Shown here: positions 1 to 6,407 of the stretch, one piece after another | Position numbering within the stretch: the first letter of the stretch is position 1 | Layout of the letters: each line of letters opens with the position of its first letter | Origin: a virus | Direction: 5' to 3' (one strand) | Virus record (IMG/VR): IMGVR_UViG_3300048593_000309 | Location: 1-29,550 of that record | Length of the DNA stretch: 29,550 nt | Position numbers and translations under genes: made by a program | The notes under the pieces: model-generated | Told to the model about the DNA's origin: nothing | Seen by the model: the letters and a program-made list of their open reading frames with translations, nothing else | Database searches by the model: none

Positions 1-175
1 TGTCGGTAGAAAGCGCGCTCGATTGCGTCGTGGCGCACTTCTTGTTCAGCAACTTCCTTAACGCTTGATTGGCGAAAAATCCGATCTTCAAACCATTCTC
101 GTCGCAATGTTTGCGAACCTCTTCGTGGAGCGCCGAGTCGATGGTGATAACTGTGTATTTGGCTGGTTTCTTCAT
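1..175 (-). CDS. Ribbon-helix-helix-like small protein, partial (C-terminus outside the window)
   Basis: The frame opens with ATG at 175 and stays open to the window edge (58 codons seen). The N-terminus MKKPAKYTVITIDSALHEEV looks like a short beta strand followed by a helix. It is followed by KIGFFANQALRKLLNK, the strand-helix-helix pattern of ribbon-helix-helix DNA-binding proteins of the ParG/CopG type. Such proteins usually act as dimeric repressors that insert a beta sheet into the DNA major groove. It starts 2 nt after the stop of the upstream gene, so it is probably in the same transcript. The family call comes from pattern only, and the target is unknown. Confidence 0.6.
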   Translation of the reverse strand, partial: MKKPAKYTVITIDSALHEEVRKHCDENGLKIGFFANQALRKLLNKKCATTQSSALSTD

Positions 176-177
176 AA

Positions 178-690
178 TCACTCGCTCTTCATCGGAGTCG
201 ATTGAACGCCATTGTAGGCGATGGTCTTCGGGCGGTAGATGCCTACCTGCTCCGTTTCCTCGACCCAACTAGGACCGCCGCGAATGTGGAATATGCAGGA
301 AGACATTCCGTTCCAACTCTTCGTGCTGCTCTTAGCCGAGGTGTAGGTGGAGCCGAACGTAGCGTTCAGATCGTCACTGCTCATCGCCTTGACGTTGGCC
401 CAGTCGATGTCGCCTGCATGCCATAACTTGAAGCCTAGTTCCAGCGGAGCTACTACCTTAGCAACGCCGGGGAAGTGCCACACCCACTCGTCATGGGATG
501 ACGCATCACCGCTCATAACCGCATAGCACTGGTAATTGCCAAGCGGTACGGAGCCACTGCCCCAGTCGCAGCTCTCGCCGGGTTTAAGAACAGCCGAGCG
601 TGTCGGATGGTCGTTGCATTTAGGCTGCTCGAAAAGAGCAACAAGAACGGGGACTTCGGTTTGGTTTTCGATTTTGATGTGGGTACTCAT
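178..690 (-). CDS. Hypothetical protein, 170 aa, beta-rich
   Basis: I start this at ATG 690 (MSTHIKIENQTEVPVLVALF). The frame is open further upstream, but that extension is low-complexity Ser/Thr/Arg sequence and would cover the neighbouring gene. The protein alternates hydrophobic and polar residues in the first 60 positions (IKIENQTEVPVLVALFEQ, then KPGESCDWGSGSVPLGNYQC), as expected of a beta sandwich. It is Trp- and Ser-rich in the second half, with no signal peptide or membrane segment. I do not recognise the family. No clear SD precedes the start. It lies between a 65-residue unknown gene and the RHH-like gene, all on the same strand. Confidence 0.65.
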   Translation of the reverse strand: MSTHIKIENQTEVPVLVALFEQPKCNDHPTRSAVLKPGESCDWGSGSVPLGNYQCYAVMSGDASSHDEWVWHFPGVAKVVAPLELGFKLWHAGDIDWANVKAMSSDDLNATFGSTYTSAKSSTKSWNGMSSCIFHIRGGPSWVEETEQVGIYRPKTIAYNGVQSTPMKSE

Positions 691-718
691 AGCTATTCGG
701 AGGTGTAAATGGTGTCGG

Positions 719-916
719 TTATGGGGTTGGTTGCAGGATGAAATCGAAGTTGATCTTCCAGTTGTCTCCAAGTCGGTTGTAGGTGTCGTGCTTGATCTTC
801 CAGAGTCGAGGATCGCGGGTCGTCTTTGTGTGACGGCAGCGGATACGGACGTCGATGTCCTTGAGCGCCACATTCCTCAGCCGGTCGTCTTCTGGTAGTT
901 CGTGCAGGTGTTTCAT
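719..916 (-). CDS. Hypothetical small basic protein, 65 aa
   Basis: The ATG at 916 overlaps the stop of the preceding gene as ATGA, which supports translational coupling and fixes the start. The product (MKHLHELPEDDRLRNVALKD...) is charged, basic and soluble, with no recognised domain. It is the last tightly coupled member of the small-gene run read leftwards from 3210. A 28-nt gap separates it from the next gene. Confidence 0.6.
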   Translation of the reverse strand: MKHLHELPEDDRLRNVALKDIDVRIRCRHTKTTRDPRLWKIKHDTYNRLGDNWKINFDFILQPTP

Positions 917-1113
917 GTCAGTAGGTGTTTGATGATCTGATTTCTGTCTTTAATCGTCGCTCTCAAGATGCTCTCAAGCACAACGTGAGGGTTGATTGTC
1001 GCAACGTGTTTCCACTCTGGGCTTTGATCGACGTGCTTGGCTGTGTCTAAGCTCTCTACGCGAACGATGCCGTTAAATGCGTGGATGTAGATGAATGCGG
1101 GGCTGTCTTTCAT
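913..1113 (-). CDS. Hypothetical protein, 66 aa
   Basis: I chose ATG 1113 (MKDSPAFIYIHAF) rather than the in-frame start at 1128. It forms an ATGA overlap with the upstream stop at 1110-1112, and an AAGGAG lies 5 nt ahead of it. The protein begins with a beta-strand-like segment (AFIYIHAFNGIVRVESL), perhaps a small sheet-based fold, and ends in a basic helix (RATIKDRNQIIKHLLT). No family is recognised. It belongs to the coupled small-gene run. Confidence 0.65.
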   Translation of the reverse strand: MKDSPAFIYIHAFNGIVRVESLDTAKHVDQSPEWKHVATINPHVVLESILRATIKDRNQIIKHLLT

Positions 1114-1352
1114 TTGGACTCCTTCCACAGTAGAAGATCCGCTCGCATTTCGTCGTTCTCGGTTTCAAGTTGTTGTATGTACGCCAGTCGCGCCGCTGCG
1201 AGTCGCTCTACCTCTTCATGCCGCTTGGCTCGCTCTGAAACCTCACTCAGGTATTTCCGAGTCGCGGCTAGTTTGCGCTCCAGTCTTCGGCATAGCATAC
1301 CGAGGTCGGCTATGTTGTGAGCGGTTGAGTCGGATATTGGTGTGTCGCTCAC
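1110..1352 (-). CDS. Small coiled-coil protein of the MSDTP array, 80 aa
   Basis: The GTG start at 1352 overlaps the previous stop as GTGA and follows a GGGAGG SD. The N-terminus MSDTPISDSTAHNIADLGM is nearly the same as in the gene at 2003-2224, followed by a Leu/Glu/Arg/Lys-rich helix (residues about 20-75) typical of a coiled coil. MSDTP-type small proteins are common in phages of Gram-negative bacteria and their role is not known. This copy ends in WKESK rather than KEAKP, because its last codons carry the AAGGAG that serves the ATG at 1113. Confidence 0.7.
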   Translation of the reverse strand: MSDTPISDSTAHNIADLGMLCRRLERKLAATRKYLSEVSERAKRHEEVERLAAARLAYIQQLETENDEMRADLLLWKESK

Positions 1353-1567
1353 GGCTTGGCCTCCCTCGCTTTGAGCATTGCATCGGCAATCTCGTACACA
1401 TATGGCCCATCATATTCATCAAGGAAATTTCGTGATGCCATCAATCCCTGCAACGCCGCTGCAGCGAAGTAGTCGCGAAGGGTCATGCCGAAATGGTCAG
1501 CATTGTTACCTTCGGGATGATACCCCATCGGAAACGCCGGTCCTCCGTCGTTGATTGGTTCGCTCAC
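1349..1567 (-). CDS. Conserved phage hypothetical protein with GMTLRDYFAAAALQG motif, 72 aa
   Basis: GTG start at 1567 in a GTGA overlap, preceded by AAGGAGG. The protein has a Gly/Pro-rich head (NDGGPAFPMGYH) and the motif GMTLRDYFAAAALQGLMAS. That motif recurs in a widespread family of small phage proteins of unknown function. It is not related in sequence to the coiled-coil genes around it, yet it shares their C-terminal REAKP end and junction. No membrane segment is seen. The start is fixed by the overlap and the SD. Confidence 0.75.
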   Translation of the reverse strand: MSEPINDGGPAFPMGYHPEGNNADHFGMTLRDYFAAAALQGLMASRNFLDEYDGPYVYEIADAMLKAREAKP

Positions 1568-1785
1568 GGCTTGGCCTCCTTGGCTTTGCGCCCTTGCATC
1601 TGGCGCAGCATCACCGTCAACGCCTCCTCCAACCGCTTGATCCGCTCATTGGACGCGTTGAGTTCGCGTTCGAGTTGGCGGCTCCAATCCAAAACTTCAT
1701 CGACTGATGTTGGATCAAACTCCAATTCGGCGTCCGTCCTCGGTGTGTCGCTAACCATTTTGTTGGTGTCACCAATATGGTTCAC
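1564..1785 (-). CDS. Small coiled-coil protein of the MSDTP array, 73 aa
   Basis: The preferred start is GTG 1785, which overlaps the preceding stop as GTGA and has a GGAGGAG upstream. ATG at 1758 (MVSDTPRTDAE) is an alternative that would match the MSDTP start of the paralogues. The second half is a strong heptad helix (LERELNASNERIKRLEEAL) and the end is KAKEAKP. The helix resembles those at 1782, 2003 and 2415. Function unknown. A coiled-coil oligomer or a decoy of a host factor would be speculation. Confidence 0.65.
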   Translation of the reverse strand: MNHIGDTNKMVSDTPRTDAELEFDPTSVDEVLDWSRQLERELNASNERIKRLEEALTVMLRQMQGRKAKEAKP

Positions 1786-2006
1786 GGCTTCTCCTCCTTG
1801 GCTTTGCGCCATCTATTGCTGGAGTAATAATCACGGCAGTATTTTTCCATCTCATCTCCAGCCTCCTCCAGCCGCTTTATGCGCTGCTTCAGCTCCTCGC
1901 AGCCTTCGCGGAGTTGCAGATTGGATTTGGTGAGTTTGTCGATGCGATCTTTGGCTACTTTCAAATCCCATAGAGTGGCGATCAGTTCATGTTCAATATC
2001 GCTCAC
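1782..2006 (-). CDS. Small coiled-coil protein of the array, 74 aa
   Basis: GTG start at 2006 (MSDIEHELIATLWDL) in a GTGA overlap with an upstream GGAGG. A frame extension to 2033 exists but lies inside the previous gene. Almost the whole chain is predicted helix with heptads, including QRIKRLEEAGDEME, a motif shared with the genes at 2415 and 2762. The C-terminus is KAKEEKP. It has no recognised domain and no membrane segment. Confidence 0.65.
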   Translation of the reverse strand: MSDIEHELIATLWDLKVAKDRIDKLTKSNLQLREGCEELKQRIKRLEEAGDEMEKYCRDYYSSNRWRKAKEEKP

Positions 2007-2224
2007 GGCTTTGCCTCCTTGGATTTGTTCCACATATCAACGTCATATCCATAGCTGAGTTCGTTGGCCATCAAGTCACCTGATGTTTCGAGCGCGGCAA
2101 TGTAGTCGTTCAGCTTTGAGATGCGCTCATTTGCCGCGTTGAGTTCGCGTTCGAGTTTGCGGCATAGCATACCCAGCTCGGCTATGTTGTGCGGTGTTGA
2201 GTCGGAGATGGGGGTATCGCTCAC
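2003..2224 (-). CDS. Small coiled-coil protein of the MSDTP array, 73 aa
   Basis: GTG start at 2224 in a GTGA overlap, with AAGGAGG just upstream. The first 30 residues match the product of 1110-1352 almost position by position (MSDTPISDSTPHNIAELGM), which points to a recent duplication. The helix LERELNAANERISKLNDY follows, and the end is NKSKEAKP. The rest differs from its sister copy, so the two have a shared head and diverged tails. Function unknown. Confidence 0.7.
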   Translation of the reverse strand: MSDTPISDSTPHNIAELGMLCRKLERELNAANERISKLNDYIAALETSGDLMANELSYGYDVDMWNKSKEAKP

Positions 2225-2418
2225 GGCTTTGCCTCCTTAATAATTAAAAGAATTCCCATATAAATTATCCAAACGGCTCCAATAGGTATCAGCCAAAACA
2301 GCCGAAAGACCATTCCAAAGTCATACTGCCCACTAGAACGGTATGGCCTGACCATGACGCACAACATAATTACTGTAATAAATATTGGTATGATCCACGA
2401 TTTGATTGTGATAGTCAC
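2221..2418 (-). CDS. Two-segment membrane protein in the small-gene array, 65 aa
   Basis: GTG start at 2418 (GTGA overlap) after a GGGAGG. Two hydrophobic stretches are visible: IIPIFITVIMLCVMV (residues about 9-23) and VFRLFWLIPIGAVWIIYMG (about 37-55). They are separated by a polar Arg/Ser/Gly loop. The last residues IIKEAKP match the tail of the coiled-coil genes although the rest is unrelated. It could be a small inner-membrane protein such as a superinfection-exclusion or holin-like factor, but nothing in the sequence decides that. Confidence 0.65.
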   Translation of the reverse strand: MTITIKSWIIPIFITVIMLCVMVRPYRSSGQYDFGMVFRLFWLIPIGAVWIIYMGILLIIKEAKP

Positions 2419-2765
2419 AGCTGGTCCTCCCTCGCTTTGAGCCAGTCAATAAACGTAAACGGGTTGTGATTGTTGGCGAGTGCATCACCCGCCTCCTCCA
2501 GCCGCTTTATGCGCTCGCCCCTGTCCTCGTACAACGCAACGTCTGCAACCAGCGCGGCGTACTGGTTCTTCGCGTCCATTAGATCCGCCTCCAACCGCTT
2601 GATGCGGTCAGCCAGATTGAGAGCGTGAATATTCAGTTTCCTGAACATCTCATTGGCCGCGTTGAGTTCGCGTTCGAGTTTCAGGCCTTCAGTTAATAGA
2701 TATGATTCAGTGCAATCTTCCTGTGCCTTACGAAGCGCAAGGTTCATCCTCGGTGTATCACTCAC
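2415..2765 (-). CDS. Coiled-coil protein of the MSDTP array, 116 aa
   Basis: GTG start at 2765 in a GTGA overlap, with an AAGGAGG. It is the longest array member, with head MSDTPRMNLALRKAQEDC and then an almost continuous helix. The helix contains the phrase RIKRLE twice (ADRIKRLEADLMDAK and GERIKRLEEAGDALANN), suggesting an internal duplication of the unit found singly in neighbours. It ends in KAREDQL, a variant of the KEAKP tail. Function unknown. Confidence 0.7.
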   Translation of the reverse strand: MSDTPRMNLALRKAQEDCTESYLLTEGLKLERELNAANEMFRKLNIHALNLADRIKRLEADLMDAKNQYAALVADVALYEDRGERIKRLEEAGDALANNHNPFTFIDWLKAREDQL

Positions 2766-3058
2766 GGCTTGGCCTCCTTGGCTTTGTTCCAGTTCTCAAT
2801 CTCCATGTGCCACCCCATAAAGGCGGCAGCAGCGCATAGTACATCCCCTGCCTCCTCCAACATCTTGATGCGGTCATCTTGTTCCCTAATCTTTTTGGAT
2901 TGAATGCTATCCATCCATTGTTCACGCATGATCTGTAACACCTTCGCTGCTGTCTCCGTAGGTTTAAGATGCTCGGCTACAGTGATGCGTCCATCGGAGT
3001 GGATTGTGAGTAACTGTGCGTTGCACTTTTTGCTATCAAGGATGATTGTATCGCTCAT
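2762..3058 (-). CDS. Array protein with beta head and coiled-coil tail, 98 aa
   Basis: ATG start at 3058 in an ATGA overlap, with an AAGGAG on the minus strand. The head MSDTIILDSKKCNAQLLTIH and SDGRITVAEHL look like a short beta region. A helix with DRIKMLEEAGDVL follows, then an aromatic end (WHMEIENWNKAKEAKP). The LEEAGD motif and the tail tie it to the array. No family is recognised. Confidence 0.7.
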   Translation of the reverse strand: MSDTIILDSKKCNAQLLTIHSDGRITVAEHLKPTETAAKVLQIMREQWMDSIQSKKIREQDDRIKMLEEAGDVLCAAAAFMGWHMEIENWNKAKEAKP

Positions 3059-3210
3059 TTCGACTCCTTATTCTTCCGGTTCCGTGTCCAGTAACTGACC
3101 GCATAGTTTTTAACCTTCTTAGCCGCTTTGTGAATTTCTCCAGCCTCTTTCTTGCTGATGCTGTACACTCCGGTGCCGCCTTTGATAATGCTCTGTATTC
3201 TGTCGCTCAT
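3055..3210 (-). CDS. Small basic protein, 51 aa
   Basis: I start at ATG 3210 (MSDRIQSIIKGGTGVYSISK), which overlaps the thyX stop as ATGA and follows GAGGAGG. The in-frame extension to 3342 runs inside thyX and is Arg-rich shadow sequence. The product is very basic (KKVKNYAVSYWTRNRKNKESK at its end). That might suit nucleic-acid binding, but no domain is recognisable. It is the first gene of the small-gene run after thyX. Confidence 0.6.
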   Translation of the reverse strand: MSDRIQSIIKGGTGVYSISKKEAGEIHKAAKKVKNYAVSYWTRNRKNKESK

Positions 3211-3854
3211 AGTGCCTCCTCGATTGCTGCGTGGACGTGTGGGAATTCGACTGCGAAGATCGTGTCGCGGATAGCTTCGGCGATCTGACGATGCTCTTTC
3301 TGTGTACCCTTCGCGCATCTCTGCTCCAGATAATGAATCCATGATCGGATGTTGCCGGTCATGTACAGCGTCGTTTGAGCGCAGAGAGGGAGAACCATTC
3401 GTGCCGTCTCGCGGCTCACGCCTTCCCTAAGCAGTGTTCGATAGGTTGTGAACGCAAGCTCAACAGACTTAGCAACCACATTCATGGCCCACTCCTGCGG
3501 ATACATGTCGCCGCTTCCTTGACGATTCGCTCTGTCCTGAGTGCGAAGCTCGACAGGTTCAACCTCGTCGCACGGCGCATAGCGTTGGCTAAACTCTTGG
3601 AAGCAAAAGCTGCGATGCCTGATAATCTGAGCGGATATGGCGCGGCTTGTCTGAATCTCGACCGTCATGCTGGCCTGCTCAAAGATGCTCCAATGGCCGT
3701 TCTTGATACAGTAGGCCAATAACTTTGGAGCGGTCAGCAGACTCATCTGATTGCTCGGATTGCTGACTCGCGCTGCGTAGGTGATGAAATCGGATGCGGT
3801 CAAAGCGCCGTCACCGATAATTGGTTTTGTGATTGCTGCTAGTTTTACTCTCAT
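3207..3854 (-). CDS. thyX: Flavin-dependent thymidylate synthase ThyX
   Basis: ThyX makes dTMP from dUMP using methylene-tetrahydrofolate and NADPH with FAD, as a tetramer in the cytoplasm. The signature RHRSFCFQEFSQRY lies at residues 79-92. It fits the family pattern RHRxxSxNExSxRY, with Cys in place of the first Ser and Gln in place of Asn. The C-terminal part contains ARMVLPLCAQTTLYMTGN and RSWIHYLEQRC, the substrate-binding and helix regions of the family. The length of 215 aa is normal. It is the last gene of the recombination operon and overlaps the small gene at 3210 by ATGA. Phages carry ThyX to raise the dTTP supply during replication. No strong SD precedes ATG 3854. Confidence 0.95.
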   Translation of the reverse strand: MRVKLAAITKPIIGDGALTASDFITYAARVSNPSNQMSLLTAPKLLAYCIKNGHWSIFEQASMTVEIQTSRAISAQIIRHRSFCFQEFSQRYAPCDEVEPVELRTQDRANRQGSGDMYPQEWAMNVVAKSVELAFTTYRTLLREGVSRETARMVLPLCAQTTLYMTGNIRSWIHYLEQRCAKGTQKEHRQIAEAIRDTIFAVEFPHVHAAIEEAL

Positions 3855-3919
3855 AGATACAAATTTTAGGTCTTAGTTTCGAGCGTTATCTCGGAATGCG
3901 CTCCCCTCCGTGATTCGTT

Positions 3920-4357
3920 TTAGAACGGCTTCGGATCAAGATCGTCGCCATCGACTTCGGCAATCGGAACCTCGCGCATGTTCTTGATGCGAAGCGTCTT
4001 TTTCGTCTCGCCGTTGACCATATACTCCTCAAAGCGAGCGGTGATGAGCAACTCCAAGCCGGTCATCGACTTCAGGAACGCCGCGTAACTGCCCTTGACG
4101 CCAAGGAAGTCGTACTCGGTTCCATCAGGAACATTGTGCTTCGTTGCTGCGACGAGCTGATTGACGCGGAACCAGACATTCTCCTGATTGATGAAGCGGT
4201 CAGTGATGGATGCGCCATCTTCAGTTTTGAAGGTCACCTTACAGACCTCGCGGCCCTTCGCATCGAGGGTTTCCTCTATCTTAGAGACGGTGACGGTGTA
4301 GTCGCCTTCGGCGTTGATGTAGCTGCCTCCGGCATCCTTGCGGTTTACTGTGAACAT
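3920..4357 (-). CDS. SSB-like / DUF669-type protein with acidic C-terminal tail
   Basis: A 145-residue protein between the RecE-like nuclease and ThyX. The body is rich in alternating beta residues (YTVTVSKIEETL, VCKVTFKTEDGASI, ELLITARFEEYMV), as in an OB fold. The last residues VDGDDLDPKPF form an acidic tail ending in Pro-x-Phe, like the protein-interaction tail of bacterial SSB. Position and tail suggest that it coats single-stranded DNA or helps the annealing protein. DUF669-type phage proteins occupy similar loci. The SSB role is inferred from layout and tail. ATG 4357 has an AT-rich leader and no SD. Confidence 0.6.
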   Translation of the reverse strand: MFTVNRKDAGGSYINAEGDYTVTVSKIEETLDAKGREVCKVTFKTEDGASITDRFINQENVWFRVNQLVAATKHNVPDGTEYDFLGVKGSYAAFLKSMTGLELLITARFEEYMVNGETKKTLRIKNMREVPIAEVDGDDLDPKPF

Positions 4358-4371
4358 AATTTATTCGGTGG

Positions 4372-5166
4372 TTAGTTTTCGGATTTATTCAAGACCCACT
4401 TAGGGCATGAAAGGGTTTGTGTCGCTGTTGGATAGGCTGGCCAACTGTCCAGTGCGCGGCATTCGTGCAGCGTCGAGATTGCTTTGCGTCGCAGATTCGC
4501 ACCAGCCTGAAGCCATTCGGCATCCAACTTGTAAATGGCGACGGCGTATGGCGCTTTGCGTTCGACCGCTACAAAGACGAAGGCATCAGCGCCAGTCATC
4601 TCCAGATAGTGCGCGGCCTGAATGTGATAGCCGAACGATGCGATGGTTCGCAGGAAGGCTTCGGGCGATGCGTCGTCGGTCGTTTTGATGTCAACGAGCG
4701 TATGACCCTCGATCCACAGATCGGGACGTGCCTTGAGAGCAATGCCGGTTTCTTCGTCCTGAGCGAACACGCTGGCTTCGATCCTATGCGGCAGATGAAT
4801 GATGTCCCAGAACGGATGGCGACGGACAGAGTTGGCCACTCCTTGCACATCAATGTCTTCAGCGTGAGTCAGGTGGATGCGGCTCTTGTGCTGCTCCTTC
4901 CACGCTTTGCCTTCCTTAGTACGTCCATCGATGTCCGGCGGAACGACAGCGACGACTTGCGAGTAGAGTTGCGGTTCCAATACAGCGGTATGAATCGCCG
5001 TACCCATCTGCATGGCCTTGCTCGGCTCCTGATGCTCCTCCAGCGCGGCTTTGTAGTGAGCCGGAGACTTGAGGATCTTGGACATCATCGACTTAGAGAG
5101 AGCGTCAACGGCGTGATATTTCTCCGCTGGCATGTCGAGGTTGACGAATTGATTGAGAATGCTCAT
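4372..5166 (-). CDS. RecE-like PD-(D/E)XK exonuclease (DUF3799 type)
   Basis: Expected to degrade the 5' strand of double-stranded DNA and hand 3' tails to the annealing protein. Visible motifs: a conserved N-terminal GTAIHTAVLEP (residues 55-65), RIEASVF with a candidate metal Glu (130), KARPDLW with Asp 149, LVDIKTTDDA with the core D-x-K (159-161), and QAAHY (183-187), the Q-x-x-x-Y helix of RecB-type nucleases. The 264-residue length suits the RecE C-terminal nuclease domain alone. The start ATG 5166 overlaps the upstream stop as ATGA, so it is coupled to the RecT-like gene. Confident at family level. Confidence 0.88.
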   Translation of the reverse strand: MSILNQFVNLDMPAEKYHAVDALSKSMMSKILKSPAHYKAALEEHQEPSKAMQMGTAIHTAVLEPQLYSQVVAVVPPDIDGRTKEGKAWKEQHKSRIHLTHAEDIDVQGVANSVRRHPFWDIIHLPHRIEASVFAQDEETGIALKARPDLWIEGHTLVDIKTTDDASPEAFLRTIASFGYHIQAAHYLEMTGADAFVFVAVERKAPYAVAIYKLDAEWLQAGANLRRKAISTLHECRALDSWPAYPTATQTLSCPKWVLNKSEN

Positions 5167-5969
5167 TCGGTGGGCGGGTTAGCGAACGCCTTAGCCTTGG
5201 AGATGAAGCTGTCAGGATCGGCGACGATCATGTTGGCCACCTTGGTGGATACATCGCGGAAGTTCTGGCCTTCCTTGATCAAGTTCTTGCTGACGAGGAA
5301 CGCATTCGCGATATCAGAATGTGGCTCAAGAATCTGCTCTAATTTCTCAACGAGCGAGAAGGCCGGTTCCGGCGTCACGTTGACCGTCTGGCGCGTCGTA
5401 GCGGTGATGGTGGGTGTTGACGGCGCAGCAAAATCAGCAGCCTCCTCCGGGGTATAGACGCCAGCAACAACTTCAGGTGCGAGCATTCGAATAGCCTTGG
5501 AGATGCAGCGCGCACGAAGCATAGCTGCCGGATCTTTCTGCCATCCAGAACCAGCCTTGGCGGGAAGCAGTCCTGCGATTTTGGCATCCTCGGTCGTAAA
5601 TCCGATTTCGCATTCGTTGCCGTCGAATTTCCAGACTCCGATAGCAGCAGTCGAATCGAACTGCTTCCAAATGACCTTACCGCCCCGAGTCCGATATCCA
5701 GCGAGCATGGCGTCTGAGCGCATCGTCAACGAGCCGTTGACCAGATGAAACTCTCGCTTGAAGTCGAACGGAGTTTTGCGAGTGGCTAGGCATTCAAGGG
5801 CGATCATGTTGCCTTGCTCGTCCTTCTGACAGTTGAAGACTCCGCTTCGCGCAATCCACGATCCGAGTTCCTTGACCGCTTCAAGCGATGTTCCGATGCG
5901 GGAGTAAAACTCTCCGTCAGGACTGACTGGCGGTTGCGGTTGCGTTGTTGCTAATAGGTTGCTGCTCAT
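5163..5969 (-). CDS. RecT-like single-strand annealing protein
   Basis: A 268-residue protein whose centre has the RecT-type pattern. DAMLAGYRTRGGKVIWK (86-102) and EIGFTTEDAKIAGLL (121-135) are followed by AAMLRARCISKAIRMLAPE and GVYTPEEAAD (148-179), the family's conserved helix and the motif after it. Proteins of this type form rings on single-stranded DNA and anneal complementary strands, working with the neighbouring nuclease. The N-terminal 20 residues are Pro/Gln-rich and probably disordered. The ATG at 5969 lies 53 nt inside the HTH gene, in a different frame. The call rests on motif and neighbour. Confidence 0.8.
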   Translation of the reverse strand: MSSNLLATTQPQPPVSPDGEFYSRIGTSLEAVKELGSWIARSGVFNCQKDEQGNMIALECLATRKTPFDFKREFHLVNGSLTMRSDAMLAGYRTRGGKVIWKQFDSTAAIGVWKFDGNECEIGFTTEDAKIAGLLPAKAGSGWQKDPAAMLRARCISKAIRMLAPEVVAGVYTPEEAADFAAPSTPTITATTRQTVNVTPEPAFSLVEKLEQILEPHSDIANAFLVSKNLIKEGQNFRDVSTKVANMIVADPDSFISKAKAFANPPTE

Positions 5970-6186
5970 TTGTATTCTCTTGTTGTTTCTTTGTTTTTCT
6001 TGCGTATGGGTTCACTGCTCCGGTTGTCGCTCGACTCGTCAGAATCGCGGCGATGTCGGACTCGGTGAACAAGATTCGTCGGCCAATCCTTCTATGCTGG
6101 ACGCCGTCATGGCGCACGATCCGCCGTAGCGTTTCGCAGCAGATTTGGAGCATGGCTGCTGTTTGTTTGGCGGTGAAGACTTTCAT
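5917..6186 (-). CDS. Small MerR/excisionase-type helix-turn-helix protein
   Basis: Residues 1-55 (MKVFTAKQTAAMLQICCETL, then VQHRRIGRRILFTESDI) match the HTH_17 / excisionase pattern. That pattern is a helix-turn-helix followed by a beta hairpin wing rich in Arg, then a short acidic helix. The C-terminal 25 residues are Gln/Asn/Thr-rich, and their codons overlap the start of the RecT-like gene. It starts within an ATGA overlap with a 22-codon leader peptide. It heads the recombination operon and could regulate it or act as a recombination directionality factor. No integrase lies in the window to support the latter. Confidence 0.75.
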   Translation of the reverse strand: MKVFTAKQTAAMLQICCETLRRIVRHDGVQHRRIGRRILFTESDIAAILTSRATTGAVNPYARKTKKQQENTNEQQPISNNATATASQS

Positions 6187-6251
6187 CTCGTAGAAATCGA
6201 CAGCGTTCGGGTGTTAACTTGGGAAACCAATGTGTAAACCCGTAAGAGCAT
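6183..6251 (-). CDS. Putative leader peptide, 22 aa, coupled to the HTH gene
   Basis: ATG 6251 is preceded by AGAGGAGCGAG, one of the better SD sites in a region where most genes lack one. The peptide (MLLRVYTLVSQVNTRTLSIS, then TR) ends in TGA overlapping the ATG of the HTH gene. The SD and start codon lie inside the loop of an 11-bp perfect inverted repeat (6201-6211 with 6268-6278). The frame is open up to 6380, but that longer form has no SD. Whether it is translated is unproven. Confidence 0.45.
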   Translation of the reverse strand: MLLRVYTLVSQVNTRTLSISTR

Positions 6252-6278
6252 CTCGCTCCTCTCTATGCCCGAACGCTG
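6201..6278 (-). promoter_or_regulatory. Inverted repeat enclosing the leader SD and start
   Basis: The arms CAGCGTTCGGG (6201-6211) and CCCGAACGCTG (6268-6278) are perfect 11-bp complements 56 nt apart, in the 220-base gap upstream of the HTH gene. In the minus transcript the right arm lies just before the SD and the left arm lies within the leader ORF. A second inverted pair overlaps it: GGGTGTTA at 6209-6216 and TAACACCC at 6323-6330. This could be an operator for the HTH protein or a translational switch. No convincing -10/-35 pair was found. Confidence 0.45.
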
Positions 6279-6407
6279 AAAAGGGGTTGCAATCAGGTGT
6301 TCAGTCACGGGCGAAAATCCACTAACACCCTGTCGCGAGTTCCCTTCGCGCTCTAAGTCTGATTGCAGAAAATTGGTCATTGTTGCGGACGTAGCCTCGC
6401 AGTTGTC

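Noticed and set aside
1343-2780. Regular near-identical repeats about 200-350 bases apart
   Set aside because: Not a CRISPR array: the repeats are SD/stop/start junctions and the spacers are open reading frames of varying length.
4417-5457. Plus-strand ORF of 346 codons
   Set aside because: Antisense to the RecE- and RecT-like genes, which carry clear family motifs; typical mirror frame.
5917-6186. Excisionase reading of the HTH protein
   Set aside because: The fold fits, but no integrase or att-like repeat is seen in the window, so only an HTH call is kept.
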